Source of the DNA: Caballeronia hypogeia
GTDB lineage: Bacteria; Pseudomonadota; Gammaproteobacteria; Burkholderiales; Burkholderiaceae
Direction: 5' to 3'
Length of the DNA: 64,000 nt
Assembly (NCBI RefSeq): GCF_001544875.2
Contig: NZ_FCOA02000003.1
Location: 1-64,000 of the forward strand
Positions 19,774 to 31,134 of this stretch are shown one piece after another. The notes beneath the pieces are model-generated. The model did not search any database. It was not told where the DNA came from and saw only the letters and a program-made list of their open reading frames with translations. A program made the translations under genes and the position numbers. The first letter of the stretch is position 1. Each line of letters opens with the position of its first letter.

Positions 19774-20790
19774 TCAGACGAGAGAAGCCAGCGTGGCGTC
19801 GGTCGTATCGACGACCATCAAACCGGCGCGCAAGCCCGGCTTCACTTTCGCATTCGGAAACACGATGCGCTCTTCATCGTGCGACACGCGATAGCGATAC
19901 TCGCCATCGTGCGCGAGCTCGGTGCCCGCGGCGAACGCGGTGAAGTTCGGCACATTGGCTGCGACGTTCAGCACGAAGTGCTCGCTCTTCTTGTCGATTT
20001 GCGCGACCACGGTGAACACGCGCAACGGCGCGCGCTCCGCCGCCGCCACGCCCGCTACGAGACGACGCAACGCCGCATCCGACGCCGCAAAGCGCGCGAG
20101 ATCGTTCTGGCCGAACGGCCGCACCTTGCCGAGTTCGAGCGTGCACGCGAGCGCGTCAGCGTGCGCCGCCGTGAAGTGCGTGAACGTGTTGCCCTTTTCG
20201 CGATGCAGAAGCACCGCCTGCAGCCGCGCGTCGCGCAGCCAGTCGAACATCGCGCGGGACAGCGGCGCGCCGGTATGCGGCAGAAGCGCGAACTGCTCGA
20301 ACACCGAAGCGCGGATCGCCGTATGCATGTCGATGTGCCATTTCGCGTGCATGACACCATCGAAAAAATGCAGCGCGGCACGTTCCAGAACGGCTGCGCG
20401 CGGCGCTTCACGGCTCGTGTCGAAGCGCGCATGACGGCCGCTGAAGAGACGATTCAGGTCGTCATCCATGTAGCGTTCGCCCGCGCGCATTGCGTCGATA
20501 TTGCCGAGGATCACCAGCATGCGCGCGGCAAGCGGAGCGCGGCCGCTTGCGATATCCGAGACGAGACGCGACAGGATTTCGATGGGCGCGGTTTCATCGC
20601 CATGAATGCCCGCCGAGGCGAGCACGCTCAGCGCGGGCGCGTGCGCGGGTTCGAGCAACAGCATGCCCTCGCCCTGCCACGTCCAGCGCACGCCCGAACG
20701 AGCGGTGCCGTTCCGCGCTTCGGGGCGGTTGCCCGCGAGCGTGAACGCGACGAAATCGTCGAGCAGAGATGAATCAGCGCTGGAAGTCAT
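19774..20790 (-). CDS. astE: Succinylglutamate desuccinylase
   Basis: Hydrolyses N-succinylglutamate to glutamate and succinate, the last step of the arginine succinyltransferase pathway. The 338-residue zinc carboxypeptidase-like protein has the metal motif [11 protein letters not shown] (His and Glu ligands) and a third ligand in HIDMHTAIR. The ATG at 20790 is preferred over GTG 20799. Its start overlaps the astB stop by 17 bp, so translation is coupled. Confidence 0.93.
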   Translation of the reverse strand: MTSSADSSLLDDFVAFTLAGNRPEARNGTARSGVRWTWQGEGMLLLEPAHAPALSVLASAGIHGDETAPIEILSRLVSDIASGRAPLAARMLVILGNIDAMRAGERYMDDDLNRLFSGRHARFDTSREAPRAAVLERAALHFFDGVMHAKWHIDMHTAIRASVFEQFALLPHTGAPLSRAMFDWLRDARLQAVLLHREKGNTFTHFTAAHADALACTLELGKVRPFGQNDLARFAASDAALRRLVAGVAAAERAPLRVFTVVAQIDKKSEHFVLNVAANVPNFTAFAAGTELAHDGEYRYRVSHDEERIVFPNAKVKPGLRAGLMVVDTTDATLASLV

Positions 20791-22114
20791 AGACCGCACC
20801 GAGTCCGAGAATCGTGGTCAGTTCATCGAGCGCCGCGCGCGACTCGGCGAGCAGCTTCGGGTCCGCGAGATCGGCGGGCGCAATACGGTCGCGGTAATGC
20901 GTGTCGATCCACGCATCGAGCCGCGTGAAGAGCGCGTCGTTCATCCACGCGCGCGGGTTGACCGCCGCGCGCTCCGCCTCGTTCAGCACGACGCGCAGAC
21001 GCAGACACGCCGGACCGCCGCCGTTCTTCATGCTTTCGCGCAGATCGAAGACGAGCACTTCGTCGATCGGCGTCTTGCGCGAGGTCAGCGAGTCGAGATA
21101 GGCCGCCACGCGCGCATTCTCGCGGCACTCTTGCGGCACGACGAGCAACTGACGCCCATCAGCGCTCGACAACAACTGACTGTTGAACAGATACGACGAA
21201 ACCGCGTCCTCCACGCTCACTTCGCTTTCCGGCACTTCGAGCGCGTCGAACTTCGAGCCGTGCGCGTCGAGCTTCGTGCGCAGTTCGTCGTAAACCTTTT
21301 GCTGATCGACGAACGCGCGCTGGTGACAAAACAGCGTCGTGCGGTTGCCGACCGCGATCACGTCGTTGTGGAACACGCCGGCGTCGATCACTTCGGGCGT
21401 TTGTTGCGCGAACACCGTGGCGTCGTCCGAAAGCCCGTGCAGACGCGCGACCGCGCGGCTCGCCTCCAGGGTCTGACGCGCGGGATAGCGCTGCGGCTGC
21501 GGTCCCTGACCGTACTCGCTGCGCCCGTACACGAAGAATTCGACGCCGCGCTCGCCATACTCGCGCGCGAAACGCGTGTGATTCGCCGCGCCCTCGTCGC
21601 CGAGCGCGGGCGTGCCGGGCAGCGCGTGATGAATGCGAAAGCGCGCTTCATCGGCGAAGATCGCGCCGAGGGTGCGGCGCGTTTCGCCATGCTCGATCGC
21701 GCGATGCAGCTTCGCGGCGAGGTTAGCGGGCGTGAAGTGCACACGTCCGTCGGCCGTGTCCGACGATGGACTCACGGTTGCTGCATTCGCGGTCCACATC
21801 GCCGATGCGGAGCTCGCCGCCGCCAGCAACTCGGGCGCTTCGCGCGCGGCGCGAGCGATCACCGAGGCGTCGTCGCCGGTGAAACCGACGTCGCGCAACA
21901 GCCTGACCGAGGGCCTCTCGAGCGGCGGCAGCACGCCCTGATGGAAGCCCAGGTCGGCAAGCCGCTTCATCTTGCGCAAGCCCTGCTTCGCGGCGGCCTT
22001 CGGATTCGCCACCGACTTCTCGTTGCTGCGCGACGCGACATTGCCGAACGAGAGTCCCGCGTAGTTGTGCGTCGGGCCGACCAGCCCGTCGAAATTCGCT
22101 TCGGTTGCAAGCAT
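20774..22114 (-). CDS. astB: N-succinylarginine dihydrolase
   Basis: Converts N-succinylarginine to N-succinylornithine, CO2 and two ammonia. The 446-residue product matches the family length, and [18 protein letters not shown], the [12 protein letters not shown] histidine region and [11 protein letters not shown], which holds the catalytic cysteine, are all present. The frame is open upstream to 22423, overlapping astD, but ATG 22114 gives the canonical N-terminus. It begins 16 bp after the astD stop. Confidence 0.95.
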   Translation of the reverse strand: MLATEANFDGLVGPTHNYAGLSFGNVASRSNEKSVANPKAAAKQGLRKMKRLADLGFHQGVLPPLERPSVRLLRDVGFTGDDASVIARAAREAPELLAAASSASAMWTANAATVSPSSDTADGRVHFTPANLAAKLHRAIEHGETRRTLGAIFADEARFRIHHALPGTPALGDEGAANHTRFAREYGERGVEFFVYGRSEYGQGPQPQRYPARQTLEASRAVARLHGLSDDATVFAQQTPEVIDAGVFHNDVIAVGNRTTLFCHQRAFVDQQKVYDELRTKLDAHGSKFDALEVPESEVSVEDAVSSYLFNSQLLSSADGRQLLVVPQECRENARVAAYLDSLTSRKTPIDEVLVFDLRESMKNGGGPACLRLRVVLNEAERAAVNPRAWMNDALFTRLDAWIDTHYRDRIAPADLADPKLLAESRAALDELTTILGLGAVYDFQR

Positions 22115-22130
22115 GTTCGTTTCCCGCTGC

Positions 22131-23615
<1,485 letters not shown>

Positions 23616-24647
23616 TTATTTCGCGTGCGGATGAGAAGTCAGCACGCGCACGTCATCGCCCGCCTTCACGCGCAAGGCGGCGGCTTCATCGGGTGTCAGC
23701 AGGAACGCGCCGCTTTCCACCGCGCCCGTCGTCGCGCCGCAGCGGAAATCCTCGAGCAGCGTGTTCGATACGAGGCTCTTCACGTCGCTGTCCGTTTCCA
23801 TGCGCTCGCCGATACGCACCTTCGCCAGCACGCTCTCGCGCACCGTGCGCAAATCCGCGATGTGGCATTCGAGCACCGGACCGGCGTCGAAGATATCGAC
23901 GTGATTCTCATAGCGCAGCCCTTCCGCTTCGAGCATCTTGCGCGCGGGCGCAGTGTCCTTGTGCGTGACGCCGACCACATGTTGCGCGGTGTCGGGCAAG
24001 AGGTCGAGATACACCGGATAGCGCGGCATCAGTTCGGCGACGAACGACTTCTTGCCGTGCGAGCTCAGGTAATCCGCTTCGTTGAAGTCGATCTGATAGA
24101 AATGCGAGCCGACCGCGTTCCAGAAAGGAGATTCGCCGTTGTCATCGAAATGGCCGCGCAATTCCGCGCACAAGCGCTGCGGAAAGCGGTCCGTGAACTG
24201 CGCGATGAACATGAAACGCGAACGCGACAACAAACCGCCCACGCCCGCCGTGCGATAACGCGGGCTCAGGAACAGCGAGCACACTTCCGCGTAACCCGTC
24301 AGATCGTGCGAGATGTTGAGCAGCGACATGCGCGTCCACACGCCCATGTCCTGGCTCGCGTGCACGACCGTCGATACGCGATAGTTGTAGAACGGCTGCT
24401 CCAGCCCGACTTCCGTTTCGATGCCGCATACGCCCGCGACATCGCCGGTCGCGGTGTCTTCCATCACGAAGAGATAGCCCGCTTCGAAGGCTTGCGCGTC
24501 GCCGGCGAGCGTGCGGCGCACGCGTTCGACACGCGCGGCGAGCGCGCCGCGATCCGGCTTGAACGTGGTGAGCCCCGGGCCCGTTTCTTGGGCGAGCGCG
24601 ACGAGCGCGTCGACATCTCCCGGCTGCGTGCAACGCACGACGATCAT
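23616..24647 (-). CDS. aruG: Arginine N-succinyltransferase, AruG/AstA subunit
   Basis: A 343-residue AstA-family subunit that transfers succinyl from succinyl-CoA to arginine. It begins MIVVRCTQPGDVDAL and carries FLSPRYRTAGVGGLLSRSR, DDNGESPFWNAVGSHFY and VDIFDAGPVLE, the family blocks. It is paralogous to the gene immediately upstream; in Pseudomonas the two make a heteromeric AruFG enzyme. The start overlaps the aruF stop by ATGA. Confidence 0.93.
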   Translation of the reverse strand: MIVVRCTQPGDVDALVALAQETGPGLTTFKPDRGALAARVERVRRTLAGDAQAFEAGYLFVMEDTATGDVAGVCGIETEVGLEQPFYNYRVSTVVHASQDMGVWTRMSLLNISHDLTGYAEVCSLFLSPRYRTAGVGGLLSRSRFMFIAQFTDRFPQRLCAELRGHFDDNGESPFWNAVGSHFYQIDFNEADYLSSHGKKSFVAELMPRYPVYLDLLPDTAQHVVGVTHKDTAPARKMLEAEGLRYENHVDIFDAGPVLECHIADLRTVRESVLAKVRIGERMETDSDVKSLVSNTLLEDFRCGATTGAVESGAFLLTPDEAAALRVKAGDDVRVLTSHPHAK

Positions 24648-25690
24648 TGCAATTCTCCCGAAGCCTGATGCAGCGGCATGCAGCGCACCGTGTCCTTTTC
24701 CTCGACCCCCAGCGCCTCGCGCGCGGCCATGCTCAACGCGGCGCCATCGGAGCGCGTGCCGGCCAGCCCCGCTACGATGCAGCGAAACTCGTGCGCGCCG
24801 CCGGCCGCGACGAGATACGGCGCACCGCTCTCGGTTGCGATTTCCCGCACCGCGCGCAATTCGCTCGAACTCGCCGACGCGCTCTTGTCGACGGCGATCG
24901 TGAGCACCGGGCCCGCATCGAAGATATCGACGTAACGGTCCGGCTCGAAACCTTCTTCGAGATGAATGTCGTAGGCAAGCAGCGTGCTTTCGTTAGGCTC
25001 GCCGAGCACGCGTTGCGCTTCGCCGGGAAGCAGCGGCACGTACAACGGATAACTCGGCATTACCTCCGCGATGAACGTGCGGCTGCGTCCGCCCGATTCC
25101 ATTTCCACCTGCTCGAAGTCGCGTCCGAAGAACTTGCGCCCGACCGCATCCCAGAACGGCGATGCGCCGTTCTCATCGGTGACGCCGAGCATCAGCGAGA
25201 ACACTTCGCTGGAAAAGCGCTTGCGGTTCGCGGCGATGTAGATCATGCGCGCGCGCGACAGCAGGTGCGCGGCCGCTTCATTCCGCTCATCGCGCAACGA
25301 CGGGTCGATATAGAAGCCCGTCAGCCGGCTCTTGCCCGTGAGCTCATGCGCCATGGTCAGCGCGTGAATCTTGCGATTCACCTTGAGCTCGCGCGATGCG
25401 TGAATCAGCGCGTCGTTGCGAAACGCGTAGAACGGCTCGGAATAGCCCGCCGAGGCGACGATGCTCGACGTGCCGAGCAGCTTGCCCGTTTGCGCATCTT
25501 CGAGCACGAACAGATAGAACTCCTCACCGGGAAATTCGACTTCGGCGCGAAACGAGTCTTCCGACAGCGCGACGCGCGGTTCGAGCGCGCGCCGGTCGGG
25601 CGGCAGCGAATGCAGCACGGGGTGCGCCGCGCGCGCCATGCGTTCGAGCTCGTCGAGATCGGCGAGTCTTGCGGGACGGACGAATAGCAT
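24644..25690 (-). CDS. aruF: Arginine/ornithine N-succinyltransferase, AruF subunit
   Basis: The 348-residue paralogue of AruG, with matching blocks TGKSRLTGFYIDPSLR, DENGASPFWDAVGRKFF and YVDIFDAGPVL. The two subunits share about the same fold throughout, implying an old tandem duplication. Two adjacent ATGs (25693, 25690) are possible; AGGA lies 7 nt before the second. It follows astC by 28 bp on the same strand. Confidence 0.92.
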   Translation of the reverse strand: MLFVRPARLADLDELERMARAAHPVLHSLPPDRRALEPRVALSEDSFRAEVEFPGEEFYLFVLEDAQTGKLLGTSSIVASAGYSEPFYAFRNDALIHASRELKVNRKIHALTMAHELTGKSRLTGFYIDPSLRDERNEAAAHLLSRARMIYIAANRKRFSSEVFSLMLGVTDENGASPFWDAVGRKFFGRDFEQVEMESGGRSRTFIAEVMPSYPLYVPLLPGEAQRVLGEPNESTLLAYDIHLEEGFEPDRYVDIFDAGPVLTIAVDKSASASSSELRAVREIATESGAPYLVAAGGAHEFRCIVAGLAGTRSDGAALSMAAREALGVEEKDTVRCMPLHQASGELQ

Positions 25691-25718
25691 CATCGGGTCC
25701 TGATCTTTTTTCTGTTCG

Positions 25719-26945
25719 TCACTTGACGGCCGTGGCGCCGACGACCTCTTCGATCGCCTTTTCGATGCGCGCAAAGCCTTCGTCGAGATCGGCCATCGGC
25801 ATGATGAGCGAGGGCGCGAAGCGCAGCACGTTCGGTCCCGCTATCAGCATGATCACGCCGTTCGCCGCCGCCGCGTTGAGCACGTCCTTCGCGCGGTCCT
25901 TGTAGCTATCGTTGAGCTCCGCGCCGATCAAAAGGCCGCGTCCGCGAATCTCCCTGAACATGCCGAAGCGCTCGTTGATGCGCTCCAGATGCGTCTTGAT
26001 CGCGCGGCTGCGTTCGTTCACGCCTTCGAGCAGCTTCGGATCGCTGATCAACTCCACGACCTTCTCCGCAATCGACGCGCCCAGCGGATTGCCGCCGTAC
26101 GTCGTACCGTGCACGCCGACCTTGAAGTGCGCTGCGATCTCGTTCGTCGTGAGCATCACGCCAATGGGGAAGCCGTTGCCCAGCGCCTTCGCGCTCGTGA
26201 GGATGTCGGGTGTCACGCCATACTGCATGTACGCGTAGAACGTGCCCGTGCGGCCGACGCCGGTCTGCACTTCGTCGAAGATCAGCAGCGCATCGTGCTT
26301 GTCGCACGCTTCGCGCAAGCCCTTGAGGAACGCGGGATCGGCGGGCAGCACGCCGCCTTCGCCCTGCACCGGCTCGACGATCACCGCGCACGTCTTCGGA
26401 CCGATGGCGTCCAGCGCGCCCGGCAGATCGTTGTACGGCAGATGGCGGATGCCCTGCGGCTGCGGGCCGAAACCTTCCGCATACTTCGGCTGACCGCCGA
26501 CGCTCACCGTGAAGAACGTGCGGCCATGGAACGATTGCGTAAACGAGATGATCTCGATCTTGTCGTCGCCGTGATTGTCGATGGCGTAGCGGCGCGCGAG
26601 CTTGAGCGCCGCTTCGTTCGCTTCCGCGCCCGAGTTCGCGAAGAACGCGCGGTCGGCGAAGGTTAGATCGGTCAGGCGTTTTGCGAGGCGCAACACCGGC
26701 GCGTTGGTGTAGCCGTTGCCGATGTGCCAGAGCTTCTCGCCCTGTTCGTGCAGCACCTTCAGCAGTTCGGGGTGGCCATGACCCAGCGCCGTCACCGCGA
26801 TGCCGCCGGCGAAATCGACATAATCGCGGCCTTCGGTATCCCACACGCGCGAGCCGCGGCCCCGGTCGGGCACGAAACTGGCCGGTGCGAACACCGGAAC
26901 CATTACCTCGTCGAATGTACCGCGATTCACATTGATGTCGGTCAT
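25719..26945 (-). CDS. astC: Succinylornithine/acetylornithine aminotransferase
   Basis: A 408-residue class-III PLP aminotransferase acting on N-succinylornithine (and usually N-acetylornithine). [16 protein letters not shown], the [13 protein letters not shown] block and the PLP lysine in [11 protein letters not shown] are visible. The surrounding ast genes argue for the catabolic AstC/AruC role. CAGGAG lies 7 nt before the ATG at 26945; an upstream in-frame start at 26969 is unlikely. First gene of the catabolic block, 115 bp after argR. Confidence 0.93.
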   Translation of the reverse strand: MTDINVNRGTFDEVMVPVFAPASFVPDRGRGSRVWDTEGRDYVDFAGGIAVTALGHGHPELLKVLHEQGEKLWHIGNGYTNAPVLRLAKRLTDLTFADRAFFANSGAEANEAALKLARRYAIDNHGDDKIEIISFTQSFHGRTFFTVSVGGQPKYAEGFGPQPQGIRHLPYNDLPGALDAIGPKTCAVIVEPVQGEGGVLPADPAFLKGLREACDKHDALLIFDEVQTGVGRTGTFYAYMQYGVTPDILTSAKALGNGFPIGVMLTTNEIAAHFKVGVHGTTYGGNPLGASIAEKVVELISDPKLLEGVNERSRAIKTHLERINERFGMFREIRGRGLLIGAELNDSYKDRAKDVLNAAAANGVIMLIAGPNVLRFAPSLIMPMADLDEGFARIEKAIEEVVGATAVK

Positions 26946-27060
26946 GAGCGACTCCTGGGTTTTGATCATTAAGTTCGATATTAGGCAATCGCGCGCGTTC
27001 CGTCTTGCGCGTTCGCGACATGCTTCGACGGGCTTTTTCGCAGCTTTCAGGCCGAGGGTT

Positions 27061-28083
27061 TCAGGCCAGACCCGGCGGTTCGATCAGCGCGCCGCCGCGA
27101 GGCTCGTCGATGGCGCCGCCGCGCTGCTTCTCGATCCAGTTGCGGCGTTCCTCGCGCGGCGTCACGCCGAAGCGGTCGCGGTACGCATTGGAGAAATGCG
27201 CCGCCGATGAAAACCCGCACGCGAGGCTGATCTGCACCACGGACTTGCTCGTGCGCTGCAACTGCGAGCGCGCTTTGGTCAGACGCAGATTGAGGTAGTA
27301 CTTCGACGGCATCGCACCGAGATATTGTCGAAACAGGCGCTCGAGCTGGCGGCGCGAAATGCCGACAAGATTCGCGATTTCATCGGTGGCGAGTGGATCT
27401 TCGATGTTCGCTTCCATCAGTTGCAGCGCGTCGTTCAGGCGCGGATGGCGCTCGCCGGGCGCGGTCACGAACGGAATGCGCTGACGCTCCGTGCCCGCGC
27501 GCAACACGCCGATGCCGAGCGAATCCGCGATGCGCTCCGCGAGATCGGGACCGTGATCGCGCGCGATCATCGCGAGCATGAAGTCGATGCTGGCCTGGCC
27601 GCCCGAACACGTCGCGCGGTCGCGGTCGATTTCGAAGATTTGCTGCGAGACGATCGCGCGCTCGAACTGCTCGGTGAATTGCTGATACGTCTCCCAGTTC
27701 ACCGCGACGCGATATTGCGAGAGTTGTCCCGCCATCGCGAGCCACCACACGCCGTGATGAATGCCGCTGACGAGCGCCGTGCGCGGAGCGACGCGCGCGA
27801 GGCTCGCGAGAAAGAGACGGTAATCGGCGAACTGCTGATAGCGCTCCGACACGACGATGAGCCAGTCGCAGCGCACCGCGTCGTTGAACGCACAATCGGC
27901 GGGGATTTGCGCACCGCCCGACAGCGGCACCGGGCGGCCGTCCCAGGAACAGATGCGCCAGTCGTAGAGGCGATGCCCGTCGATTTCATTGGCGAGCGCG
28001 AGACTGTCGATGATCGGCGCGATGCCGCTCATCGACACCGGCGGGAGCGCGACGATCGCAACCTGTAACGGCAAACCCGTCAC
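27061..28083 (-). CDS. argR: AraC-family arginine regulator (Pseudomonas ArgR type)
   Basis: A 340-residue regulator with a DJ-1/PfpI-like sensor (about 5-195) and a C-terminal double helix-turn-helix of AraC type (about 220-320: [35 protein letters not shown]). This is the architecture of the P. aeruginosa ArgR that activates aru and aot genes, not the hexameric E. coli ArgR. The GTG start at 28083 directly follows the aotP stop, and astC lies just downstream, placing the regulator between its likely targets. Confidence 0.88.
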   Translation of the reverse strand: MTGLPLQVAIVALPPVSMSGIAPIIDSLALANEIDGHRLYDWRICSWDGRPVPLSGGAQIPADCAFNDAVRCDWLIVVSERYQQFADYRLFLASLARVAPRTALVSGIHHGVWWLAMAGQLSQYRVAVNWETYQQFTEQFERAIVSQQIFEIDRDRATCSGGQASIDFMLAMIARDHGPDLAERIADSLGIGVLRAGTERQRIPFVTAPGERHPRLNDALQLMEANIEDPLATDEIANLVGISRRQLERLFRQYLGAMPSKYYLNLRLTKARSQLQRTSKSVVQISLACGFSSAAHFSNAYRDRFGVTPREERRNWIEKQRGGAIDEPRGGALIEPPGLA

Positions 28084-28084
28084 G

Positions 28085-28912
28085 TTATTTAAGGCTGCCC
28101 GAGAGGAACTGACGCAGACGCTCGCTCTTCGGCGCGCTCAGCACATCGGCGGGCGCGCCCTCTTCTTCCGTGCGTCCCTGATGCAGGAACATCACGTGGT
28201 TCGAGACGTTGCGCGCGAAGCCCATCTCGTGCGTGACGACGATCATCGTGCGGCCTTCTTCCGCGAGACGCTGCATCACCTTCAGCACTTCGCCGACGAG
28301 TTCGGGATCGAGGGCGGACGTGGGTTCGTCGAACAGCATGACATCGGGATGCATGGCGAGCGCGCGCGCAATCGCGACGCGCTGCTGCTGCCCGCCCGAA
28401 AGATGCGACGGATACTGCTTCTCAACGCGCGGCGGCAGGCCCACTTTCTCCAGATATTCGCGCGCGCGGTCCTCGGCTTCCTTCTTCGAGACGCCGAGCA
28501 CATGAATGGGCGCTTCCATCACGTTCTCGATGGCCGTCATGTGCGACCAGAGATTGAAGTGCTGGAAGACCATCGCGAGCTTGGTGCGCACGCGCTGCAA
28601 CTGCTTGTGATCCGCGACTTCGAGATTGCCGATCTTGTCGGTCTTGGTGCGCACGGCTTCGCCATCGACGATGATCTGCCCTGCGTTCGGCCGCTCGAGA
28701 AAGTTGATGCAGCGCAGAAACGTGCTCTTCCCCGAGCCGCTCGCGCCGATGATGCTGATCACGTCACCCGCCTTCGCGGCGAGGGAAACGCCCTTCAGCA
28801 CTTCGTTGTCGCCGTAGCGCTTGTGAATGTCCTGGGCGACAAGCTTGGTCGCGACGTCTTTGGCGGTTGGCTCCAACGCGTTCTCCTCGGGTGATGACAA
28901 GGTCTCTTCCAT
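28085..28912 (-). CDS. aotP: ABC transporter ATPase for arginine/ornithine (HisP/AotP-like)
   Basis: A 275-residue ATPase of polar-amino-acid ABC importers. The Walker [11 protein letters not shown]-loop, signature LSGGQQQR, Walker [13 protein letters not shown] and switch histidine in VTHEMG are all intact. It carries a 22-residue acidic N-terminal extension before [11 protein letters not shown]. It is 21 bp downstream of a permease gene and is followed at once by argR. Confidence 0.9.
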   Translation of the reverse strand: MEETLSSPEENALEPTAKDVATKLVAQDIHKRYGDNEVLKGVSLAAKAGDVISIIGASGSGKSTFLRCINFLERPNAGQIIVDGEAVRTKTDKIGNLEVADHKQLQRVRTKLAMVFQHFNLWSHMTAIENVMEAPIHVLGVSKKEAEDRAREYLEKVGLPPRVEKQYPSHLSGGQQQRVAIARALAMHPDVMLFDEPTSALDPELVGEVLKVMQRLAEEGRTMIVVTHEMGFARNVSNHVMFLHQGRTEEEGAPADVLSAPKSERLRQFLSGSLK

Positions 28913-28933
28913 GGGTTCGAATTCTACCGCTCG

Positions 28934-29665
28934 TCATGTGCGCGACGTGCGCGCCGCGCCCGCCGGCCGCAGGTACGCGAGCCAGCGCTGCTCCGCGCGA
29001 CGGAAGGCCGCGACCAGCGCGAACGAGATCGCCACATACAGCAGCGCCGCGATGCCGAACGATTCGAATGACTGATAGGTCGCCGAGTTGGCGTCGCGCG
29101 CGACCTTCAGGATGTCAGGCACGGTCGCGGTGAAGGCGACCGTCGTCGCGTGCAGCATCAGGATCACTTCGTTGCTGTACAAAGGCAAGGCGCGGCGCAG
29201 CGCGGACGGCAGTATCAGGCGGCGATACATCGTGAAGGTGCTCATGCCGTAGGCGCGCGCGGCTTCCACTTCGCCGTGGGAAATGCCGCGGATCGCGCCG
29301 GCGAAGATTTCCGTCGTGTAAGCGCAGGTGTTCAGCGCGAACGCGAGGATCGCGCAATTGAAGCCGCTCTTGAAGAACGCTTCGAGCAGCGATTGCGTGC
29401 GCACGACTTCGAGGCTGTACATGCCGGTGTAGAGCAGCAGCAGTTGCACATACAAGGGCGTGCCGCGAAACACGTAGGTGTACACGCGCACGGGCGTCGA
29501 GAGCCAGCGGTTGCGCGACACGCGCCCGCACGCCAGCGGCACCGCAGCGCAGAAGCCGAGCGCGATGGAGGCCGCGAGCAGCCACAACGTGACGACGAGA
29601 CCCGACGCTCGCATGCCGTCGGAATACAGGAACGGGCGCCAGTATTCGGCGAAGATCTGGATCAT
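28934..29665 (-). CDS. aotM: ABC transporter permease (HisM/AotM-like)
   Basis: A 243-residue permease with about five membrane helices and the EAA loop EVEAARAYGMSTFTMYRRLILP that docks the ATPase. YVFRGTPLYVQLLLLY matches the HisM/AotM subfamily. The ATG at 29665 is preceded by GCGAGAGACA, a weak ribosome site. It follows the sister permease by 20 bp. The specificity (arginine/ornithine) is inferred from the locus. Confidence 0.88.
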   Translation of the reverse strand: MIQIFAEYWRPFLYSDGMRASGLVVTLWLLAASIALGFCAAVPLACGRVSRNRWLSTPVRVYTYVFRGTPLYVQLLLLYTGMYSLEVVRTQSLLEAFFKSGFNCAILAFALNTCAYTTEIFAGAIRGISHGEVEAARAYGMSTFTMYRRLILPSALRRALPLYSNEVILMLHATTVAFTATVPDILKVARDANSATYQSFESFGIAALLYVAISFALVAAFRRAEQRWLAYLRPAGAARTSRT

Positions 29666-29685
29666 GGCTTGTCTCTCGCTGGGTG

Positions 29686-30375
29686 TCAGAGTTCTGCGTG
29701 ACGCACGCCGATCGAATAGCGCTTCTCCAGCGCCATCAACACGAGATTCGATGCGCTCGTGATCGCCAGATAGATGAGCGCCGCGATCAGGATGAAGAAG
29801 AACATGTTGAAGGTGCTCTTGCCCGCGTCCTGCGCGGCCTTCACGACATCCGCGAGACCGATGATCGACACCAGCGCGGTCGCCTTCACGAGCACCTGCC
29901 AGTTGTTGCCGATGCCCGGCAGCGCGAAGCGCATCATCTGCGGAAACAGAATGCGGCCGAACACGCGCATGCCGCCCATGCCGTACGCGCTGCCCGCTTC
30001 CAGTTGCCCGCGCGGCACGGCGAGAAACGCGCCGCGAAAGGTCTCGGTGAAGTACGCGCCGTAAATGAAGCCGAGCGTCAGCACGCCGGCGGTGAAGGGA
30101 TCGATGTCGAACTGATCCCAGCCGAAGGAATCGGTGAAGTGGTTCACCGCGATCTGGATGCTGTAGAAGAGCAGCAGCATCAGGACGAGATCGGGCACCG
30201 AGCGGATCAGCGTCGTGTAAGCGGTCGCGATGCCGCGCAACGCGCCGTGACGCGAGAGTTTCGCCGAAGCGCCCAGCAATCCGAGCAGCACCGATACCGC
30301 GAGAGACAGCACCGCGAGCGCGAGCGTCTCCTTTGCGCCCGCCCAAAGTAGCGGACCGAAGCCGTGCAGGAACAA
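29686..30375 (-). CDS. aotQ: ABC transporter permease (HisQ/AotQ-like)
   Basis: A 229-residue permease paralogous to the next gene, with the EAA motif QLEAGSAYGMGGMRVFGRILFP and SVPDLVLMLLLFY near helix 2. No ATG is suitable; the TTG at 30375 follows GGGAGG at 7 nt and gives the normal MFLHGFGPLL start. First gene of the minus-strand uptake-and-catabolism locus that runs to 19.8 kb. Confidence 0.88.
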   Translation of the reverse strand: MFLHGFGPLLWAGAKETLALAVLSLAVSVLLGLLGASAKLSRHGALRGIATAYTTLIRSVPDLVLMLLLFYSIQIAVNHFTDSFGWDQFDIDPFTAGVLTLGFIYGAYFTETFRGAFLAVPRGQLEAGSAYGMGGMRVFGRILFPQMMRFALPGIGNNWQVLVKATALVSIIGLADVVKAAQDAGKSTFNMFFFILIAALIYLAITSASNLVLMALEKRYSIGVRHAEL

Positions 30376-30677
30376 GTGGCGCCTCCCATGTCTTTCGTTG
30401 ATCGGAAAGATGCGGAGCGCGTTTTCAGGTCAGCCGCGCTCCGTCGATTGGCGGCGATACTCGCAAGCGGAAATCAATCGCTCAAATGTAATGACACATT
30501 TTTGCTGCGTCGCAGCATTCAGCGCGGACGAGCGAAGTCACGGGCAAGGGCTCGCCGTGCAAAGCGGCCCGCGCGCGACAGACAGGAAAACCCGCACGCG
30601 CGCGGCGGGCGAAACTTGCATTTTTCTGGTCGCATTTTCGATATACCGCGCGCGCCGGTTTTGCCGCTTCCCCGCGT
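30376..30677 (-). promoter_or_regulatory. Upstream region of the arginine uptake/catabolism locus
   Basis: This 302-bp gap must hold the promoter for aotQ. It contains one perfect odd palindrome, TGCTGCG-T-CGCAGCA at 30503-30517, followed on the minus strand by an A/T-rich stretch (AAAAATGTGTCATTACATTTG). I see no convincing -35/-10 pair and no tandem copies of the Pseudomonas ArgR half-site TGTCGC. Confidence 0.4.
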
Positions 30678-31085
30678 TTACTCGCTCGCCGTGCCGCGCA
30701 CGAGCTGCGAGACCTGCCCGTTGGCCATCGCGATTTCCGGGCTTTCCTGCAGCAAGGGCAGGAACTGCTCGGCGAAGGCCGGATCGCGCGTGCCGGCGCT
30801 GAACATGTCGACGACTGCCTGCGCGTGGCCGATGCGCGCGTCGGGGGTGGCTTCCTCGTCGTCGAGGACATCGTCGATGGCCGCGATCAGGGTGGAGAAC
30901 GGCGACAGCCAGCGATACGCCGAACCGTTGATCACGATCTGCAGGAATTCGCCCGGCGACACCGGTCCGAACTCGGCCTCGTGACGCGCGCGCAAATGCG
31001 CGAGCACGCTGCGATGAAGCGCCAGCAGCGGATGGCGCGCGTCGCGCAGGAAAGTGGTGGCGGCCTGATCGGTGATCGTCTTCAT
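30678..31085 (-). CDS. Conserved hypothetical protein
   Basis: A 135-residue soluble protein with no recognised domain. It is mostly helical by composition, with an acidic stretch (AAIDDVLDDEEATPD). GAGG lies 7 nt before the ATG at 31085, and codon use is like the neighbours, so it is probably real. It is 49 bp downstream of the EAL gene on the same strand and may be co-transcribed with it. Confidence 0.65.
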   Translation of the reverse strand: MKTITDQAATTFLRDARHPLLALHRSVLAHLRARHEAEFGPVSPGEFLQIVINGSAYRWLSPFSTLIAAIDDVLDDEEATPDARIGHAQAVVDMFSAGTRDPAFAEQFLPLLQESPEIAMANGQVSQLVRGTASE

Positions 31086-31134
31086 GGTCGTGCCTCGTCT
31101 GGAAACATCCTAAATGAGGACGATTCCGGCCCGA